A stretch of 32,937 bases of DNA. It comes from Actinomycetes bacterium (GTDB lineage: Bacteria; Actinomycetota; Acidimicrobiia; Acidimicrobiales; Palsa-688). Below are positions 15,945-25,746 of this stretch, piece after piece (within the stretch, counting starts at the first letter, position 1; each line of letters begins with the position of its first letter). The translations under genes were made by a program, and so were the position numbers. The stretch covers positions 1 to 32,937 of the forward strand of contig JAJYMB010000143.1 of assembly GCA_021787365.1 (NCBI GenBank), given 5' to 3'. Under the pieces are notes generated by a model. It was given only the letters and a program-made list of their open reading frames with translations, did no database searches and was not told the DNA's origin.

Positions 15945-16670
15945 GTGCCCCACCTGAGCGAGGACAACCTGGAGCGAGCGCGAGCGCTGGTCGCGCTCTA
16001 CCCCGAGAAGCGTTCCGCGCTCATCCCGGCCTTGCACCTCCTCCAAGAGCAGGACGGTTATGTCTCGCCCGAGGGCATCGAGGACGTGGCGGAACTGCTC
16101 GGCCTTACGCCGGCCGAGGTGCGGGGGACGGCGAGCTTCTACGACATGTTCCACCTGGAGCCGGTCGGCAAGTACGTGGTGGCGGTCTGCACCAACATAG
16201 CCTGCATGCTCGCTGGCGCCTACGAGCTGCTCCACCACATCGAAGAAAGCCTCGGGACGCACCCGGGGGGCACCACCGAGGACGGGATGTTCACCCTCGA
16301 GGACGCCGAATGCCTCGCCCTTTGCGGCAACGCCCCGTGTGTCACGGTCAACTGGCGCTACTTCGGCGACATGACCCCTGAGCGCTGGGAGGCCCTGGCC
16401 GAGGACCTGCGCGCCGGCCGGCTCGACGCCGAGGTACCGCCCCACGGCACCCTGTGCCGGGTGCGTCGTTCGGTCGGCCTGCTGGCCGGAGGGGCGGCCG
16501 GGGGGGCGACAGGCCCGATGCCGGCCGTCGACGTGACCACCTCACGGACCACGCCGGCGATGGCGAGCACCGTCCTGCCGGCCCCGGCCGGGGACGGGGC
16601 GGGGGGCGCCGCCTCCAGGAGCCCGGGAACCGGGGCCCAGGCCGGACGGCAAGCAGGGGAGGGCTCGTGA
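15945..16670 (+). CDS. nuoE: NADH-quinone oxidoreductase subunit E
   Basis: NuoE is the 24-kDa-type subunit with the off-path [2Fe-2S] cluster N1a, thioredoxin-like in fold. Ligands are C82 and C87 (VCTNIAC) and C123 and C127 (ECLALC). The helical N-terminal part ALIPALHLLQEQDGYVSPEGI and VRGTASFYDMF are typical. GTG 15945 is the preferred start; a TTG at 15906 is in frame but adds nonconserved sequence. No Shine-Dalgarno is visible; CAAAAT at 15931-15936 could be a weak internal -10. The core ends near residue 165; the final 75 residues are an Ala/Gly/Pro-rich tail. The stop overlaps nuoF as GTGA. Confidence 0.94.
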   Translation: MPHLSEDNLERARALVALYPEKRSALIPALHLLQEQDGYVSPEGIEDVAELLGLTPAEVRGTASFYDMFHLEPVGKYVVAVCTNIACMLAGAYELLHHIEESLGTHPGGTTEDGMFTLEDAECLALCGNAPCVTVNWRYFGDMTPERWEALAEDLRAGRLDAEVPPHGTLCRVRRSVGLLAGGAAGGATGPMPAVDVTTSRTTPAMASTVLPAPAGDGAGGAASRSPGTGAQAGRQAGEGS

Positions 16671-18004
16671 GCGCGCAGATCGGCCCCCAGGTCATCACCT
16701 CGCGCTTTGGCCTATCTGAGAGCTGGACGCTCCGGGCCTACCTGGGGAGCGGCGGCTATGAGGGCCTCCGGAAGGCGCTCACCATGGCCCCGGAGGACGT
16801 CCACAAGGCGACGCTCGACTCGAGCATCCTCGGCCGGGGCGGTGCCGGCTTCGACGCCGGCCGCAAGTGGGGGATGCTCCGCAAGGCCGAGCCGGTGTAC
16901 CTGGTGGTAAACGGCGACGAGAGCGAACCGGCCACCTTCAAGGACCACGCGCTCATCGAGGCCGACCCTCACCAGTTGATCGAGGGGGCGTTGATCTGCG
17001 CATACGCCATCCGCGCCGCCCGGGTCTTCATCTACGTGCGGGGTGAGATGGCGCTCGGCCTCGAGCGGCTCCAGTCCGCGCTCAACGAGGCGTACGAGTA
17101 CGGTGCGGTGGGCGCGAACATCTTCGGGTCGGGCTTTTCTGTCGACGTGGTGGCGCACCCCGGCGCCGGCGCCTATATATGTGGCGAGGAAACCGCCCTG
17201 CTCGAAAGCCTGGAGGGAAAGCGCGGCTACCCGCGTATAAAGCCCCCCTACTACCCGGCCGCGATCGGCCTGTACGGGGCGCCCACCGTCGTCAACAACG
17301 TGGAGACCCTGTCCAACCTCCCCTTTGTCGTGAGGAACGGCAGCGAGGCGTTCCACGCCCTCGGCGAGGGGGCCTCGCGCGGGACCAAGATGATGGCCCT
17401 GTCCGGCCACGTGCGCCGGCCGGGCAACTACGAGCTCACTTTCGCCGACGTCACGTTCCGCGAGCTCATCTACGACCCCGCTCTCGGAGGGGGCGTGCGC
17501 GAGGACCGGGCGCTAAAGGCGTTTATCCCCGGCGGTGTGTCCGCTCCCTGGTTCGGCCCGCAGCACCTCGACATCCCGCTCGCCAACGAAAAGATCGCAG
17601 AGGCCGGTTCCATGGCAGGTTCTGGCGCCGTTACCGTGATGGACGAGACAGCCTGCGCGGTGCGCGCCGCCTGGCGCATAAGCCGCTTCTTCCACCGGGA
17701 GTCCTGTGGCCAGTGCACACCGTGCCGGGAGGGCTCGGGTTGGGTTGACAAAGTCATGCGGCGAATAGAAGACGGCAACGGCCGGGAAGCCGACCTCGAC
17801 CTGCTCATGGACATCTGCGACAACATCTCGCCGGGCGTGCGCTGGCCGCCCGCGCAGACGACGATCTGCGTGCTCGGGCCGTCGATCCCGAGTTCGGTGG
17901 CCTCCGGCATCCGTATGTTCAAAGACGAGTTCTTGGAGCACATCCGCTTGGGGGGCTGCCCCTTCCCCCCCGACCGCTTGAGAGCGAGCCTCGCCCATGC
18001 CTGA
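16667..18004 (+). CDS. nuoF: NADH-quinone oxidoreductase subunit F
   Basis: NuoF is the NADH-oxidising subunit with FMN and cluster N3, the electron entry point of complex I. The 445-residue protein has the glycine-rich GRGGAGFDAGRKWG (56-69) for nucleotide binding, NGDESEPATFKD (82-93) for FMN, and GAGAYICGEETALLESLEG. The N3 ligands are C347, C350 and C353 in SCGQCTPCREG, and C401 in TTICVLG. GTG 16667 overlaps the nuoE stop (GTGA) and precedes conserved sequence, although the frame is open further upstream. It overlaps nuoG by eight bases. Confidence 0.97.
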   Translation: MSAQIGPQVITSRFGLSESWTLRAYLGSGGYEGLRKALTMAPEDVHKATLDSSILGRGGAGFDAGRKWGMLRKAEPVYLVVNGDESEPATFKDHALIEADPHQLIEGALICAYAIRAARVFIYVRGEMALGLERLQSALNEAYEYGAVGANIFGSGFSVDVVAHPGAGAYICGEETALLESLEGKRGYPRIKPPYYPAAIGLYGAPTVVNNVETLSNLPFVVRNGSEAFHALGEGASRGTKMMALSGHVRRPGNYELTFADVTFRELIYDPALGGGVREDRALKAFIPGGVSAPWFGPQHLDIPLANEKIAEAGSMAGSGAVTVMDETACAVRAAWRISRFFHRESCGQCTPCREGSGWVDKVMRRIEDGNGREADLDLLMDICDNISPGVRWPPAQTTICVLGPSIPSSVASGIRMFKDEFLEHIRLGGCPFPPDRLRASLAHA

Positions 18005-20732
18005 AACCCCCGAGAGGGGAGCCGCCGTCAACATCACCCTCGACGGCCGGCCCGTGGTCGCGCGTGCAGGAGAGATGCTTATTGCCGCCGCCGAGCGAGC
18101 CGGGACCTACATTCCCCGCTTTTGTTACCACCCGAGGATGAAGCCGGTCGGCATGTGCCGGATGTGCCTGGTCGAACTGAAAGGCCCCCGCGGCTTTTCC
18201 CTTCAGCCTGCCTGCTACGTGCCGGTCGCCGAGGGCATGGAGGCTGTGACCGAGAGCCCGGCGGTGAAAAAGGCCCAGGACGGGGTGCTCGAGTTCCTGC
18301 TCATAAACCACCCCCTCGACTGTCCCGTGTGCGACAAAGGGGGCGAGTGCCCGTTGCAGGACCAGACCCTCGCCTACGGGCCGGGCGAGACCCGCTTCGT
18401 CGAGGAAAAGCGCCACTGGGACAAGCCCGTGCCGGTCTCGTCGCTCGTGCTCATCGACCGGGAGCGCTGTATCCAATGTGCCCGCTGCACTCGTTTTGCC
18501 GAGGAGGTCGCAGGCGAGCCCGGCATAGACCTCGCCGGGAGGAGCGACGCGACCGAGGTGGCCAACTACCCCGGCCAACCGTACGACTCCAACTTCAGCG
18601 GCAACGTCGTGCAGATTTGCCCCGTGGGGGCGCTCCTGGCCAAGCCCTACCGCTTCAGGGCGAGGCCGTGGGACCTCCAACAGGTCGAGACCACCTGCAC
18701 GATGTGCGCTCTCGGCTGCCGGGTGGCGGCCCAGTCGAGCGCCGACGAGGTAGTGCGCTTCCTCGGCGTTGACAGCGACCCCGTCAACTGGGGATGGTTG
18801 TGCGACAAGGGGCGTTTCTTGTTCGAGGCCTTGAACAGCCCTCGCCGCTTGTCGTACCCGCTTGCCCGCCGGGCGGAGCCGGTCGGCAACGGCTCGAGCG
18901 GTGCTCGGGCCCCGCTCGCAGAGGTGAGTTGGTCTGACGCTCTCTCCGAGGTCGTTACCCACTTGGCCGAGGCCCGGGGGGACAGGATCGGTGTGATCGG
19001 TGGGGCGAGGCTGCCCAACGAGGACGCGTACGTATGGTCCAAGCTGGCGCGCTCGGTCTTGGCCACCGACAACGTCGATGCCCAACTCGGCGATGGCCTG
19101 CCCGCTGACCTCGTGGCCGGGCTGCCCCGGGCGACCATAGACGAGGCCTGCAGCGCACCCTTGGTGCTGCTCGTCGCGCCCGACATAAAAGAAGAGCTGC
19201 CCGTTCTCTACCTGCGCCTCCGGCATGCCGCGCGCGAGGGCGGCACCAAGCTCCTCGAGGTCTCCCCCGCCGCGACGGGCCTCACCGGCCTGTGCGCGGC
19301 GAGCCTGCGCTACCGGCCGGGCGAGCTCGCCGCGGTGGCCAGGGCTCTCTCTGGTCGCGAAAAGGTCACAGCCGACGTGGCCGGCGTCCCGGCGGCCGAG
19401 GTCGAAGCGGCCCGGGCGCTGGTCGCTTCGACGCCCGGCCTCGTGGTCGTGCTGGGCCGGCCTTCTCTCTCCGAGTCGGCCAGCGGCGCCGCCCAGGCGG
19501 GCCTCGCCCTGGCTGAGCTGCCCGGCGTCTCCTTCCTGCCCGCCCTCCGGCGCGCCAACGTGCACGGCGCCATCGACTTCGGGCTCGCGCCCGGGCTCCT
19601 CCCGGGGCGGGTCGGCCTCGCCGAGGGGAGCGAGTGGTTCGAGCACCACTGGGGGCCCGTGCCGGCACAGCCGGGCCTTTCCACCTTGGGGATGCTCGAC
19701 CGGGCCGCGGCCGGGCGCATGGACGTGCTCGTGCTCCTCGGCGCCGACCCGGTCTCTGATTGCCCCGACCGGGCCCTCGCCAAGCAGGCCCTCGAAAAGG
19801 CGCGCTTTGTCGTCGCGGTGGACGCCTTCGAAAACGCCAGCACTGCCTATGCCGACGTCGTGCTCCCGGCCGCTATCTACACCGAACGCAGGGGAAGTTT
19901 CACCAATATCGAGGGCCGGGTCAGCTGGCTCGGCCAGAAGGTCACGGCACCGGGCACTGCTCGGCCGGACTGGATGATCGCGGCCGAGATCGCCACCCGG
20001 TTGGGGCGCGATATCGGGGCCAGTTCCCTCGACAGCGTTTGGGCTGAGATCCGCCGCGTTTCGCCTTTGCACGCGTCGGTGGAACCGGACCTTCTCATGT
20101 CCTACCGGGGCCGCGACGGGGTGGTCGTCGGCACCGACGGCACCGGGGCTGTGCCGGCCGAGGTTTCCCCGCTCGACCCGATGGCGGCGCACGGTATCTC
20201 GTCCGCAGAGCTTCACCCCGCGCCGCCTGGCGAGCTCCGCTCGCAACTGCACCGGGCCCTTGGTGCAGGACCGGTCCTCACCGAGGGCACCCCGGTGCCC
20301 CCGCCCCCGCGCCGCATAGGCCTTGGCGACCTCGAAGCCGCAGGTACGAGCGGCTTGCCGGCGCCGGCCCACAGGGCCGGAGCGAGCGCTTCACCTGGGG
20401 GCGTCCCCGCGCTGCGGCTCGTCGCCCGCCGGCCGATGTGGGACGGGGGCACCCTTGTGCAAGAGTCTCCCTCTGTGAGAGAGCTCCACCCGCCGTTCAC
20501 CGTCGCCCTCCACCCCGACGACCTGGCTCGTCTCGGAGCGGCCGGCGGCGCCGCCCTCCGGCTCGTCTCGAGGAGGGGGAGCCTGGTCGCCCCGGTCGTT
20601 GGAGACAAGAGCGTCTCGCCCGGTACCGCCCTCGTGCCGTTCAACGTCCCGGGCGCCGCCGTGGCCGAACTGGTCGACGCGGCCTCGGACTGGACGGAGG
20701 TCACTGTCGAGCGCCTGGAGGCCGGCTCCTGA
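17997..20732 (+). CDS. nuoG: NADH-quinone oxidoreductase subunit G
   Basis: NuoG is the large iron-sulfur subunit of the NADH module. In this 911-residue protein four clusters are readable: a [2Fe-2S] site (C43, C54, C57, C73), N5 with His ligand (H105, C109, C112, C118), N4 (C158, C161, C164, C208), and an N7-type site C234-x2-C237-x3-C241 with C269, which many but not all NuoG proteins retain. The rest (about 230-780) is the molybdopterin-oxidoreductase-like fold. A Pro/Ala-rich linker (about 745-800) precedes a small C-terminal domain resembling the dinucleotide-binding end of that family. ATG 17997 overlaps nuoF; its TGA overlaps the nuoH ATG. Confidence 0.96.
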   Translation: MPETPERGAAVNITLDGRPVVARAGEMLIAAAERAGTYIPRFCYHPRMKPVGMCRMCLVELKGPRGFSLQPACYVPVAEGMEAVTESPAVKKAQDGVLEFLLINHPLDCPVCDKGGECPLQDQTLAYGPGETRFVEEKRHWDKPVPVSSLVLIDRERCIQCARCTRFAEEVAGEPGIDLAGRSDATEVANYPGQPYDSNFSGNVVQICPVGALLAKPYRFRARPWDLQQVETTCTMCALGCRVAAQSSADEVVRFLGVDSDPVNWGWLCDKGRFLFEALNSPRRLSYPLARRAEPVGNGSSGARAPLAEVSWSDALSEVVTHLAEARGDRIGVIGGARLPNEDAYVWSKLARSVLATDNVDAQLGDGLPADLVAGLPRATIDEACSAPLVLLVAPDIKEELPVLYLRLRHAAREGGTKLLEVSPAATGLTGLCAASLRYRPGELAAVARALSGREKVTADVAGVPAAEVEAARALVASTPGLVVVLGRPSLSESASGAAQAGLALAELPGVSFLPALRRANVHGAIDFGLAPGLLPGRVGLAEGSEWFEHHWGPVPAQPGLSTLGMLDRAAAGRMDVLVLLGADPVSDCPDRALAKQALEKARFVVAVDAFENASTAYADVVLPAAIYTERRGSFTNIEGRVSWLGQKVTAPGTARPDWMIAAEIATRLGRDIGASSLDSVWAEIRRVSPLHASVEPDLLMSYRGRDGVVVGTDGTGAVPAEVSPLDPMAAHGISSAELHPAPPGELRSQLHRALGAGPVLTEGTPVPPPPRRIGLGDLEAAGTSGLPAPAHRAGASASPGGVPALRLVARRPMWDGGTLVQESPSVRELHPPFTVALHPDDLARLGAAGGAALRLVSRRGSLVAPVVGDKSVSPGTALVPFNVPGAAVAELVDAASDWTEVTVERLEAGS

Positions 20733-21910
20733 TGCTCGCTGCTGTCGCCGCTGCTTCCTACAACGGGGACCCCGTCTTCGCCAAGGGCATAACGCTCGGG
20801 GTCTGGATAATCGAGCTCGTGAAGCTGGTCGCCGTGTTCGCCATCATCATGGTCGGGGTCCTCTTCATGGTCATGTACGAGCGCAAGGCCGTCGCCTACT
20901 TGGGCAACCGCTGGGGCCCCAACCGCGCCGGGCCGAAGGGCTGGCTCCAGTCGCTCGCCGACGGGCTCAAGCTGTTCTTCAAGGAAGCGCTCGTGCCCGA
21001 GGGTGCAGACCGGTGGGTGTACCGGGCCGCTCCCGTGATCGCGATGGTCCCCGTCATGGTGTCCTTTTCGGTCATCCCCATCGGCGACACGGTCACCGTG
21101 GCCGGCTACACCACCCGGTTGCAGCTGGCGGACCCGCCCTGGGGGATACTCGTCATGCTCATGGCCTCGTCGATCTCGGTCTACGGGGTGATGCTGGCCG
21201 GCTGGGCGTCTGGTTCCAAGTACCCCTTGATCGGCGCAGTCCGGGCGAGCGCGCAGATGATCTCCTACGAAGCCGCCCTCGGGCTCACCGTGGCGACGGT
21301 CGTCGTGTTGACGGGCTCGCTCCACACCAGCGCCATCGTGGCCGCCCAGCACGGGGGCGTCCTCTACCACTGGAACGTGTTCCGCGCCTACGGCCTGCCC
21401 GCAGCCATCTTCTTCGTCGCCATAACGGCGGAAATGACGCGGCCGCCCTTCGACCTCGTCGAGGCGGAAGAGGAACTGGCCGGAGGGTACAACATGGAGT
21501 ACTCGTCCATCGGTTTCGCCCTTTTCTACCTGGCCGAGTACGCCGCGCTCGTCACCAACTCCGCCTTTTTCGTCACTCTCTTCCTCGGTGGCCCGGACGG
21601 CCCCTACTGGCACACGATCGGCCCGCTCTGGTTCGTGATCAAGGTGCTCGCCGTCCTTTACGTCTACGTGTGGATCCGGGCCACCCTGCCGAGGCTGCGT
21701 TACGACCAGCTCATGGACCTCGGCTGGAAAAAGCTCATCCCCGCTTCGCTCGCCATGTTGCTCATAGTCGCCGCCGGCCACATCAGCTGGCGCTGGGGCC
21801 TGGCCGCCCTCTCGGGGAGCCTCTTCGCCTTCATACTGCTCAGTAGGGCGATCGAGGTGGGCCGCACCCAGGTCGAAGAGGGTGCCCAAGCGGAGCTGGA
21901 GTCGCCGTGA
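20732..21910 (+). CDS. nuoH: NADH-quinone oxidoreductase subunit H
   Basis: NuoH is the membrane subunit that forms the quinone channel with NuoB/NuoD and begins the proton-pumping relay. The 392-residue protein has about eight transmembrane segments. Family marks are MYERKAVAYLGNRWGPNRAGPKGWLQ split around residues 49-75, the cytoplasmic loop KLFFKEALVP, and the acidic loop ETRPPFDLVEAEEEL-like segment, here EMTRPPFDLVEAEEELAGGY. ATG 20732 shares one base with the nuoG stop (TGATG); the frame is open further upstream inside nuoG but lacks homology there. The C-terminal 20 residues are acidic and variable. The stop overlaps nuoI (GTGA). Confidence 0.96.
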   Translation: MLAAVAAASYNGDPVFAKGITLGVWIIELVKLVAVFAIIMVGVLFMVMYERKAVAYLGNRWGPNRAGPKGWLQSLADGLKLFFKEALVPEGADRWVYRAAPVIAMVPVMVSFSVIPIGDTVTVAGYTTRLQLADPPWGILVMLMASSISVYGVMLAGWASGSKYPLIGAVRASAQMISYEAALGLTVATVVVLTGSLHTSAIVAAQHGGVLYHWNVFRAYGLPAAIFFVAITAEMTRPPFDLVEAEEELAGGYNMEYSSIGFALFYLAEYAALVTNSAFFVTLFLGGPDGPYWHTIGPLWFVIKVLAVLYVYVWIRATLPRLRYDQLMDLGWKKLIPASLAMLLIVAAGHISWRWGLAALSGSLFAFILLSRAIEVGRTQVEEGAQAELESP

Positions 21911-22641
21911 GCTCGTTTTTCGACAGCAGGTTCGTCTCGTTTTTCAAGGGCTTCCTCGTCACGGGCAAGCAGCCGGCCAAGCCCAAGGTCACCATCCAGT
22001 ACCCGGAGGAAAAGCGCCCCAAGCCCGAACGCTTCCACGGCCGCCACGTGCTCAACCGCTACGAGGACGGTATGGAGAAGTGCATCGGCTGCGAGCTATG
22101 CGCCGGCGTCTGCCCGGCCAAGTGCATCTACGTGCGCGGTGCCGACAACCCGCCCGACGCGCCGGTCTCGCCGGGGGAGCGCTACGGCTTCGTATACGAG
22201 ATCAACTTCCTCCGCTGCATCCACTGCGACATGTGCGTGGAGGCTTGCCCGACGGAAGCCATCACCGAGTCGAAACTTTTCGAGTGGTCGTTCACCAACC
22301 GCGACGACGCCATTTACACCAAGGCCGAGCTGGTTGTCGACGACTCGGGCAGTCCTCAGCAGCTGCCCTGGGAGGACTGGAAGCCCGGCGACGACGCCAA
22401 CACGTCGGCCTGGGTACGCGCCACCTCGCCGTCGGGGCGCGGGGACCTGGAGGGCAAGGTGCTTTGGTCCGGTGAGCTCGGCTATGGGGTAAGGCCGCCC
22501 CAGGCCGGCCAGTCCGACCCCGAAGCCGCCGACGTGACCGCCGATTTCGATATTTCGGTCCGAGAGGTGGAAGCAGCCGAGCTCCGGGGCGTCGGCGTGA
22601 GCACCGTAAGGCCCGTGCGCAGGGCAGAGGGCCCGCGTTGA
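21907..22641 (+). CDS. nuoI: NADH-quinone oxidoreductase subunit I
   Basis: NuoI carries two [4Fe-4S] clusters (N6a and N6b) that bridge the NADH arm to NuoB. Both ferredoxin motifs are intact: CIGCELCAGVCPAKCIYV and CIHCDMCVEACPTEAI. The N-terminal amphipathic segment FFKGFLVTGKQ is typical. At 244 residues it is longer than the usual 160-200; the extra 50 or so residues at the C terminus are acidic and hydrophilic. The GTG start overlaps the nuoH stop as GTGA, and its own stop overlaps the TTG of nuoJ. Confidence 0.96.
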   Translation: MSSFFDSRFVSFFKGFLVTGKQPAKPKVTIQYPEEKRPKPERFHGRHVLNRYEDGMEKCIGCELCAGVCPAKCIYVRGADNPPDAPVSPGERYGFVYEINFLRCIHCDMCVEACPTEAITESKLFEWSFTNRDDAIYTKAELVVDDSGSPQQLPWEDWKPGDDANTSAWVRATSPSGRGDLEGKVLWSGELGYGVRPPQAGQSDPEAADVTADFDISVREVEAAELRGVGVSTVRPVRRAEGPR

Positions 22642-23387
22642 GCTTCCTCGCCGCCACCGGCTTGGCGATAGGGTCGGCGTGGGCGCTCTACGGGGTGGGC
22701 ACCGCCTTGGTGCTCGCCGGCGCACTGGGGGTCGTGCTCTTGCGCAACCCCGTGCATTGCGCCCTTTCGCTCGTGACCACGATCTTCGGGATTGCCCTGC
22801 TCTTCGTGGACCAGCACGCCTACTTCCTCGCGGCGGTGCAGATCATCGTCTACGCCGGCGCGATCGTGATCCTCTTCCTGTTCGTGATCATGCTCCTCGG
22901 TGTCGACCGCAAAGAGGCCCGTGCCCCCGAAAACGTCCGCTTGCTCGTCCCCATGGCCCTGGTCGTCGGCGCAGTCGCCGTGGCCGAGCTGCTCGCGCTG
23001 GCGAGGTTGCAATACTGGGCCGCCGGCGCGAAGTCCACCACCCAGTCCCTCTCGGGCCCGGGCTCCGACATCCAAAAGCTCGGGCAGACGATATTTACCA
23101 GCTACCTGCTGCCGTTTGAAATGACGGCGGCCCTCCTCGTGATCGCGATCGTCGCTGCCGTCGCCCTCGTGCGCCGACGCAGCCAGCCACCTCCGGCACC
23201 GCCGCGCAAGTCCGCCGGCGCCTTGCGCCACCCCGCGCGTGCGCCAGAAGCGCCGGGTGCGGCCGTGAGGCCCGCCGCGACTGCTGGCGCTGGCAGGAGC
23301 GCAGCTGCGGCAACGAGGTCACCCGCGGCTGCAGCGTCAACGCCCAAGACCAGTAACGAGACCCGTGAAGGGAGGGCCGTATCGTGA
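22638..23387 (+). CDS. nuoJ: NADH-quinone oxidoreductase subunit J
   Basis: NuoJ is a five-helix membrane subunit of the proton-transfer relay. The 249-residue protein shows the conserved [11 protein letters not shown], the helix-3 segment [24 protein letters not shown], which contains the pi-bulge region, and a last helix near 155-175. The final 70 residues form an Ala/Pro/Arg-rich cytoplasmic tail absent from the family core. The start is TTG 22638, chosen because TTGA overlaps the nuoI stop in the operon's usual style and sequence immediately after it is membrane-like. Its stop overlaps nuoK by four bases. Confidence 0.93.
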   Translation: MSFLAATGLAIGSAWALYGVGTALVLAGALGVVLLRNPVHCALSLVTTIFGIALLFVDQHAYFLAAVQIIVYAGAIVILFLFVIMLLGVDRKEARAPENVRLLVPMALVVGAVAVAELLALARLQYWAAGAKSTTQSLSGPGSDIQKLGQTIFTSYLLPFEMTAALLVIAIVAAVALVRRRSQPPPAPPRKSAGALRHPARAPEAPGAAVRPAATAGAGRSAAAATRSPAAAASTPKTSNETREGRAVS

Positions 23388-23689
23388 GCGTGCCAGGGCC
23401 TTGGTACCTCGGGCTCGCAGCGTTCCTCTTCGGGATCGGCGCCACGGGCCTGCTTGTCAGGCGCAACATCCTGGTCATGTACATGTGCATCGAGCTCATG
23501 CTCAATGCGGTGAACTTGACCTTCGTAACGTTTTCCCGCATGCTCAACGACCTGGGCGGCCAAGACGCGGTTTTCTTCGTGCTCGTGGTCGCAGCAGCCG
23601 AGGTCGTGGTCGGCCTCGGGATTATCGTTGCCATCTACCGAAGACGAGCCGGCGCCACGGCCGACGACGTCAACTCCCTGAAGGGCTGA
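23384..23689 (+). CDS. nuoK: NADH-quinone oxidoreductase subunit K
   Basis: NuoK, related to MrpC, has three transmembrane helices and belongs to the E-channel of complex I. The 101-residue protein has the two conserved membrane glutamates, E37 ([12 protein letters not shown]) and E73 ([11 protein letters not shown]), and the matrix-side Arg-rich loop VRRNILVMY. Length matches the family exactly. The GTG start overlaps the nuoJ stop (GTGA). An 8-bp gap separates it from nuoL. Confidence 0.97.
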   Translation: MSVPGPWYLGLAAFLFGIGATGLLVRRNILVMYMCIELMLNAVNLTFVTFSRMLNDLGGQDAVFFVLVVAAAEVVVGLGIIVAIYRRRAGATADDVNSLKG

Positions 23690-23697
23690 GGCGCTAG

Positions 23698-25743
23698 ATG
23701 GTCAATGCCGCCTATGTAATAGTAGCCCTGCCGCTACTCGGCTTCGCGCTCAACCTGGTCTTCGGCCGCCGCCTGGGGGAGCCGCTCGCCGGCTGGGTGG
23801 GGACTTTTGCCGCCGCTGGCAGCTTCGTGGCGTCGCTGATCACGTGGGTCGCCATGCTCGGCAAGCCGGCGGGCATGAGGGTGGCCAGCCTCAACATCTT
23901 CACCTGGGTGCCGGTGGCCGGCCTGCACGTGAACACCGGGCTCTTGGTCGACCCGCTCTCGCTCACGATGGTGCTCTTCGTGACCGGGGTCTCCTCGGTG
24001 ATCCACCTGTACTCGATCGGCTACATGCACCGGGACCCCGGCTTCGACCGGTTCTTCGTCTACCTAAACCTGTTCCTCTTCTCGATGCTCGTGCTGGTGC
24101 TGGCCAACAACTTCCTCTTCTCGTTCCTCGGGTGGGAAGGCGTCGGCTTTTGTTCGTACGGCCTCATCGGCTTCTGGTTCCAGCGCGAGGTCGCTGCCGT
24201 CGCGGCCAAGAAGGCCTTCATCACCAATCGTGTCGGCGACGTCGGTTTCCTGATCGCCATCTTTTTGATCTTCGACCACTTCGGCTCGCTCAACTACTCG
24301 AGCGTGCTCGGCACCTTGGTGGGTGGGCACCCGACTGGCCTCATGGCAGGGGCAGCCGGGGCCATACCCGGGTCTACGGCGACGGCCATAACGCTGCTTT
24401 TGTTTTTGGGGGCCATCGGCAAGTCGGCCCAGATCCCCCTCTACATCTGGCTCGTCGACGCCATGGAAGGCCCGACCCCGATCTCGGCCCTCATCCACGC
24501 GGCCACGATGGTGACCGCCGGTGTGTACCTCATGTCGCGCGTCGCCCCCCTCCTCCACTACGCCCACGCCACCTCCTGGGTCATCGCGTCCGTCGGCACC
24601 GGCTCGGCCTTCCTCGCGGCGACGATCGCGGCTACCCAGGACGACATCAAGAAGTGCCTCGCCTACTCGACCATCTCCCAACTCGGGTACATGTTCATGG
24701 CGGTCGGCGCAGGCGACTACGCCGACGGCCTCTACCACATGTTGACCCACGCCTTCTTCAAGGCCCTGCTCTTCCTCGGTGCCGGTGCCATCATCCACGC
24801 CCTGGCCGACAACCAAGACATGAAAAAGATGGGCGGCCTGGCCCGGTACATGCCGCTTACCACTGTCACGTTTGGTGTGGGGTGGCTGGCGATCTCGGGG
24901 ATCGTGCCCTTCGCCGGGTTTTGGTCGAAAGACGCTGTCTTGGACAGCGTATGGCAGATGAACAAGGTGCTCTGGGGCATAGGCGCCTTCACAGCCGGCC
25001 TCACCGCTTACTACATGAGCCGTCAAGTCGGGCTCGTCTTCACCGGCCAGGCGCGCTGGCGCGAAGCCAGCCCGGCACTGGCAGGCGCCGGCGGGGCCTC
25101 GGGCCATGCGGTGGGCGGCCCCGAGGCCCGAGCTCATGGGCCCGAGGCCCACGGGAGAGGGGAGCACGAGGCCACCGAGCCCGGGCTCCCGGCCCCACCG
25201 CACGGGGGCGAGCCGAAAGACGCCACCTGGACGATGTCCTTGCCTCTCGTACTGCTGGCCATCGCATCGGTGCTCGGTGGCGGGATCAACTTCACTGCTT
25301 TCGGGCACTTCGACTTCCTCAACCGCTTCCTTTCGCCGATCTTCCCCTACGCCACGCCCATCACCTTGAGCACGGCCACGAAGTGGACGCTCTCTCTTGT
25401 CGTCCTCGCCTTCTGCCTCTTGGGGCTCGGCTTCGGGCTGCGGACCTGGCGCACGGCCGAGCACCCGGCGCTCGAGCCGGTCTTCCTCCGCCGTGCGTGG
25501 TACTGGGACGCGACGGTGGCCGCGACTGTCTCAGGGCCCCTGCGCGCTGCCGCTGCCGCTTTGGCCTTCGTGATGGACAGCCGGCTAGTGGACGGGTTTG
25601 TCAATGGGGTCGGCACCGTGCTCGGGCTTTCGGGCCGGGTGGTGCGCCGGGTACAGACTGGCTACCTGCGCACCTACGCGATCGGGATCGGCGCCGGCTT
25701 GATAGCTTTCCTCGCCTACGTGACTTTCCGGGTCGGGAGCTAG
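23698..25743 (+). CDS. nuoL: NADH-quinone oxidoreductase subunit L
   Basis: NuoL is the distal antiporter-like proton-pumping subunit with the long lateral helix. The 681-residue protein has the key glutamate E147 in SFLGWEGVGFCSYGLIGFW, KKAFITNRVGDVG, the broken-helix region GKSAQIPLYIWLVDAMEGPTP with its lysine, HAATMVTAGVYL and DDIKKCLAYSTISQLGYM. A nonconserved insertion of about 55 residues (roughly 455-510), rich in Gly/Ala/Pro/His/Glu, sits in a loop before the C-terminal helices and contains five histidines. The ATG start lies 8 bp after nuoK. The next gene begins 3 bp after the stop. Confidence 0.96.
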   Translation: MVNAAYVIVALPLLGFALNLVFGRRLGEPLAGWVGTFAAAGSFVASLITWVAMLGKPAGMRVASLNIFTWVPVAGLHVNTGLLVDPLSLTMVLFVTGVSSVIHLYSIGYMHRDPGFDRFFVYLNLFLFSMLVLVLANNFLFSFLGWEGVGFCSYGLIGFWFQREVAAVAAKKAFITNRVGDVGFLIAIFLIFDHFGSLNYSSVLGTLVGGHPTGLMAGAAGAIPGSTATAITLLLFLGAIGKSAQIPLYIWLVDAMEGPTPISALIHAATMVTAGVYLMSRVAPLLHYAHATSWVIASVGTGSAFLAATIAATQDDIKKCLAYSTISQLGYMFMAVGAGDYADGLYHMLTHAFFKALLFLGAGAIIHALADNQDMKKMGGLARYMPLTTVTFGVGWLAISGIVPFAGFWSKDAVLDSVWQMNKVLWGIGAFTAGLTAYYMSRQVGLVFTGQARWREASPALAGAGGASGHAVGGPEARAHGPEAHGRGEHEATEPGLPAPPHGGEPKDATWTMSLPLVLLAIASVLGGGINFTAFGHFDFLNRFLSPIFPYATPITLSTATKWTLSLVVLAFCLLGLGFGLRTWRTAEHPALEPVFLRRAWYWDATVAATVSGPLRAAAAALAFVMDSRLVDGFVNGVGTVLGLSGRVVRRVQTGYLRTYAIGIGAGLIAFLAYVTFRVGS

Positions 25744-25746
25744 ACC

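Noticed and set aside
17919-20372. Long antisense frame (817 codons) opposite nuoG
   Set aside because: Mirror of codon bias at high G+C; nuoG on the plus strand has all cluster ligands.
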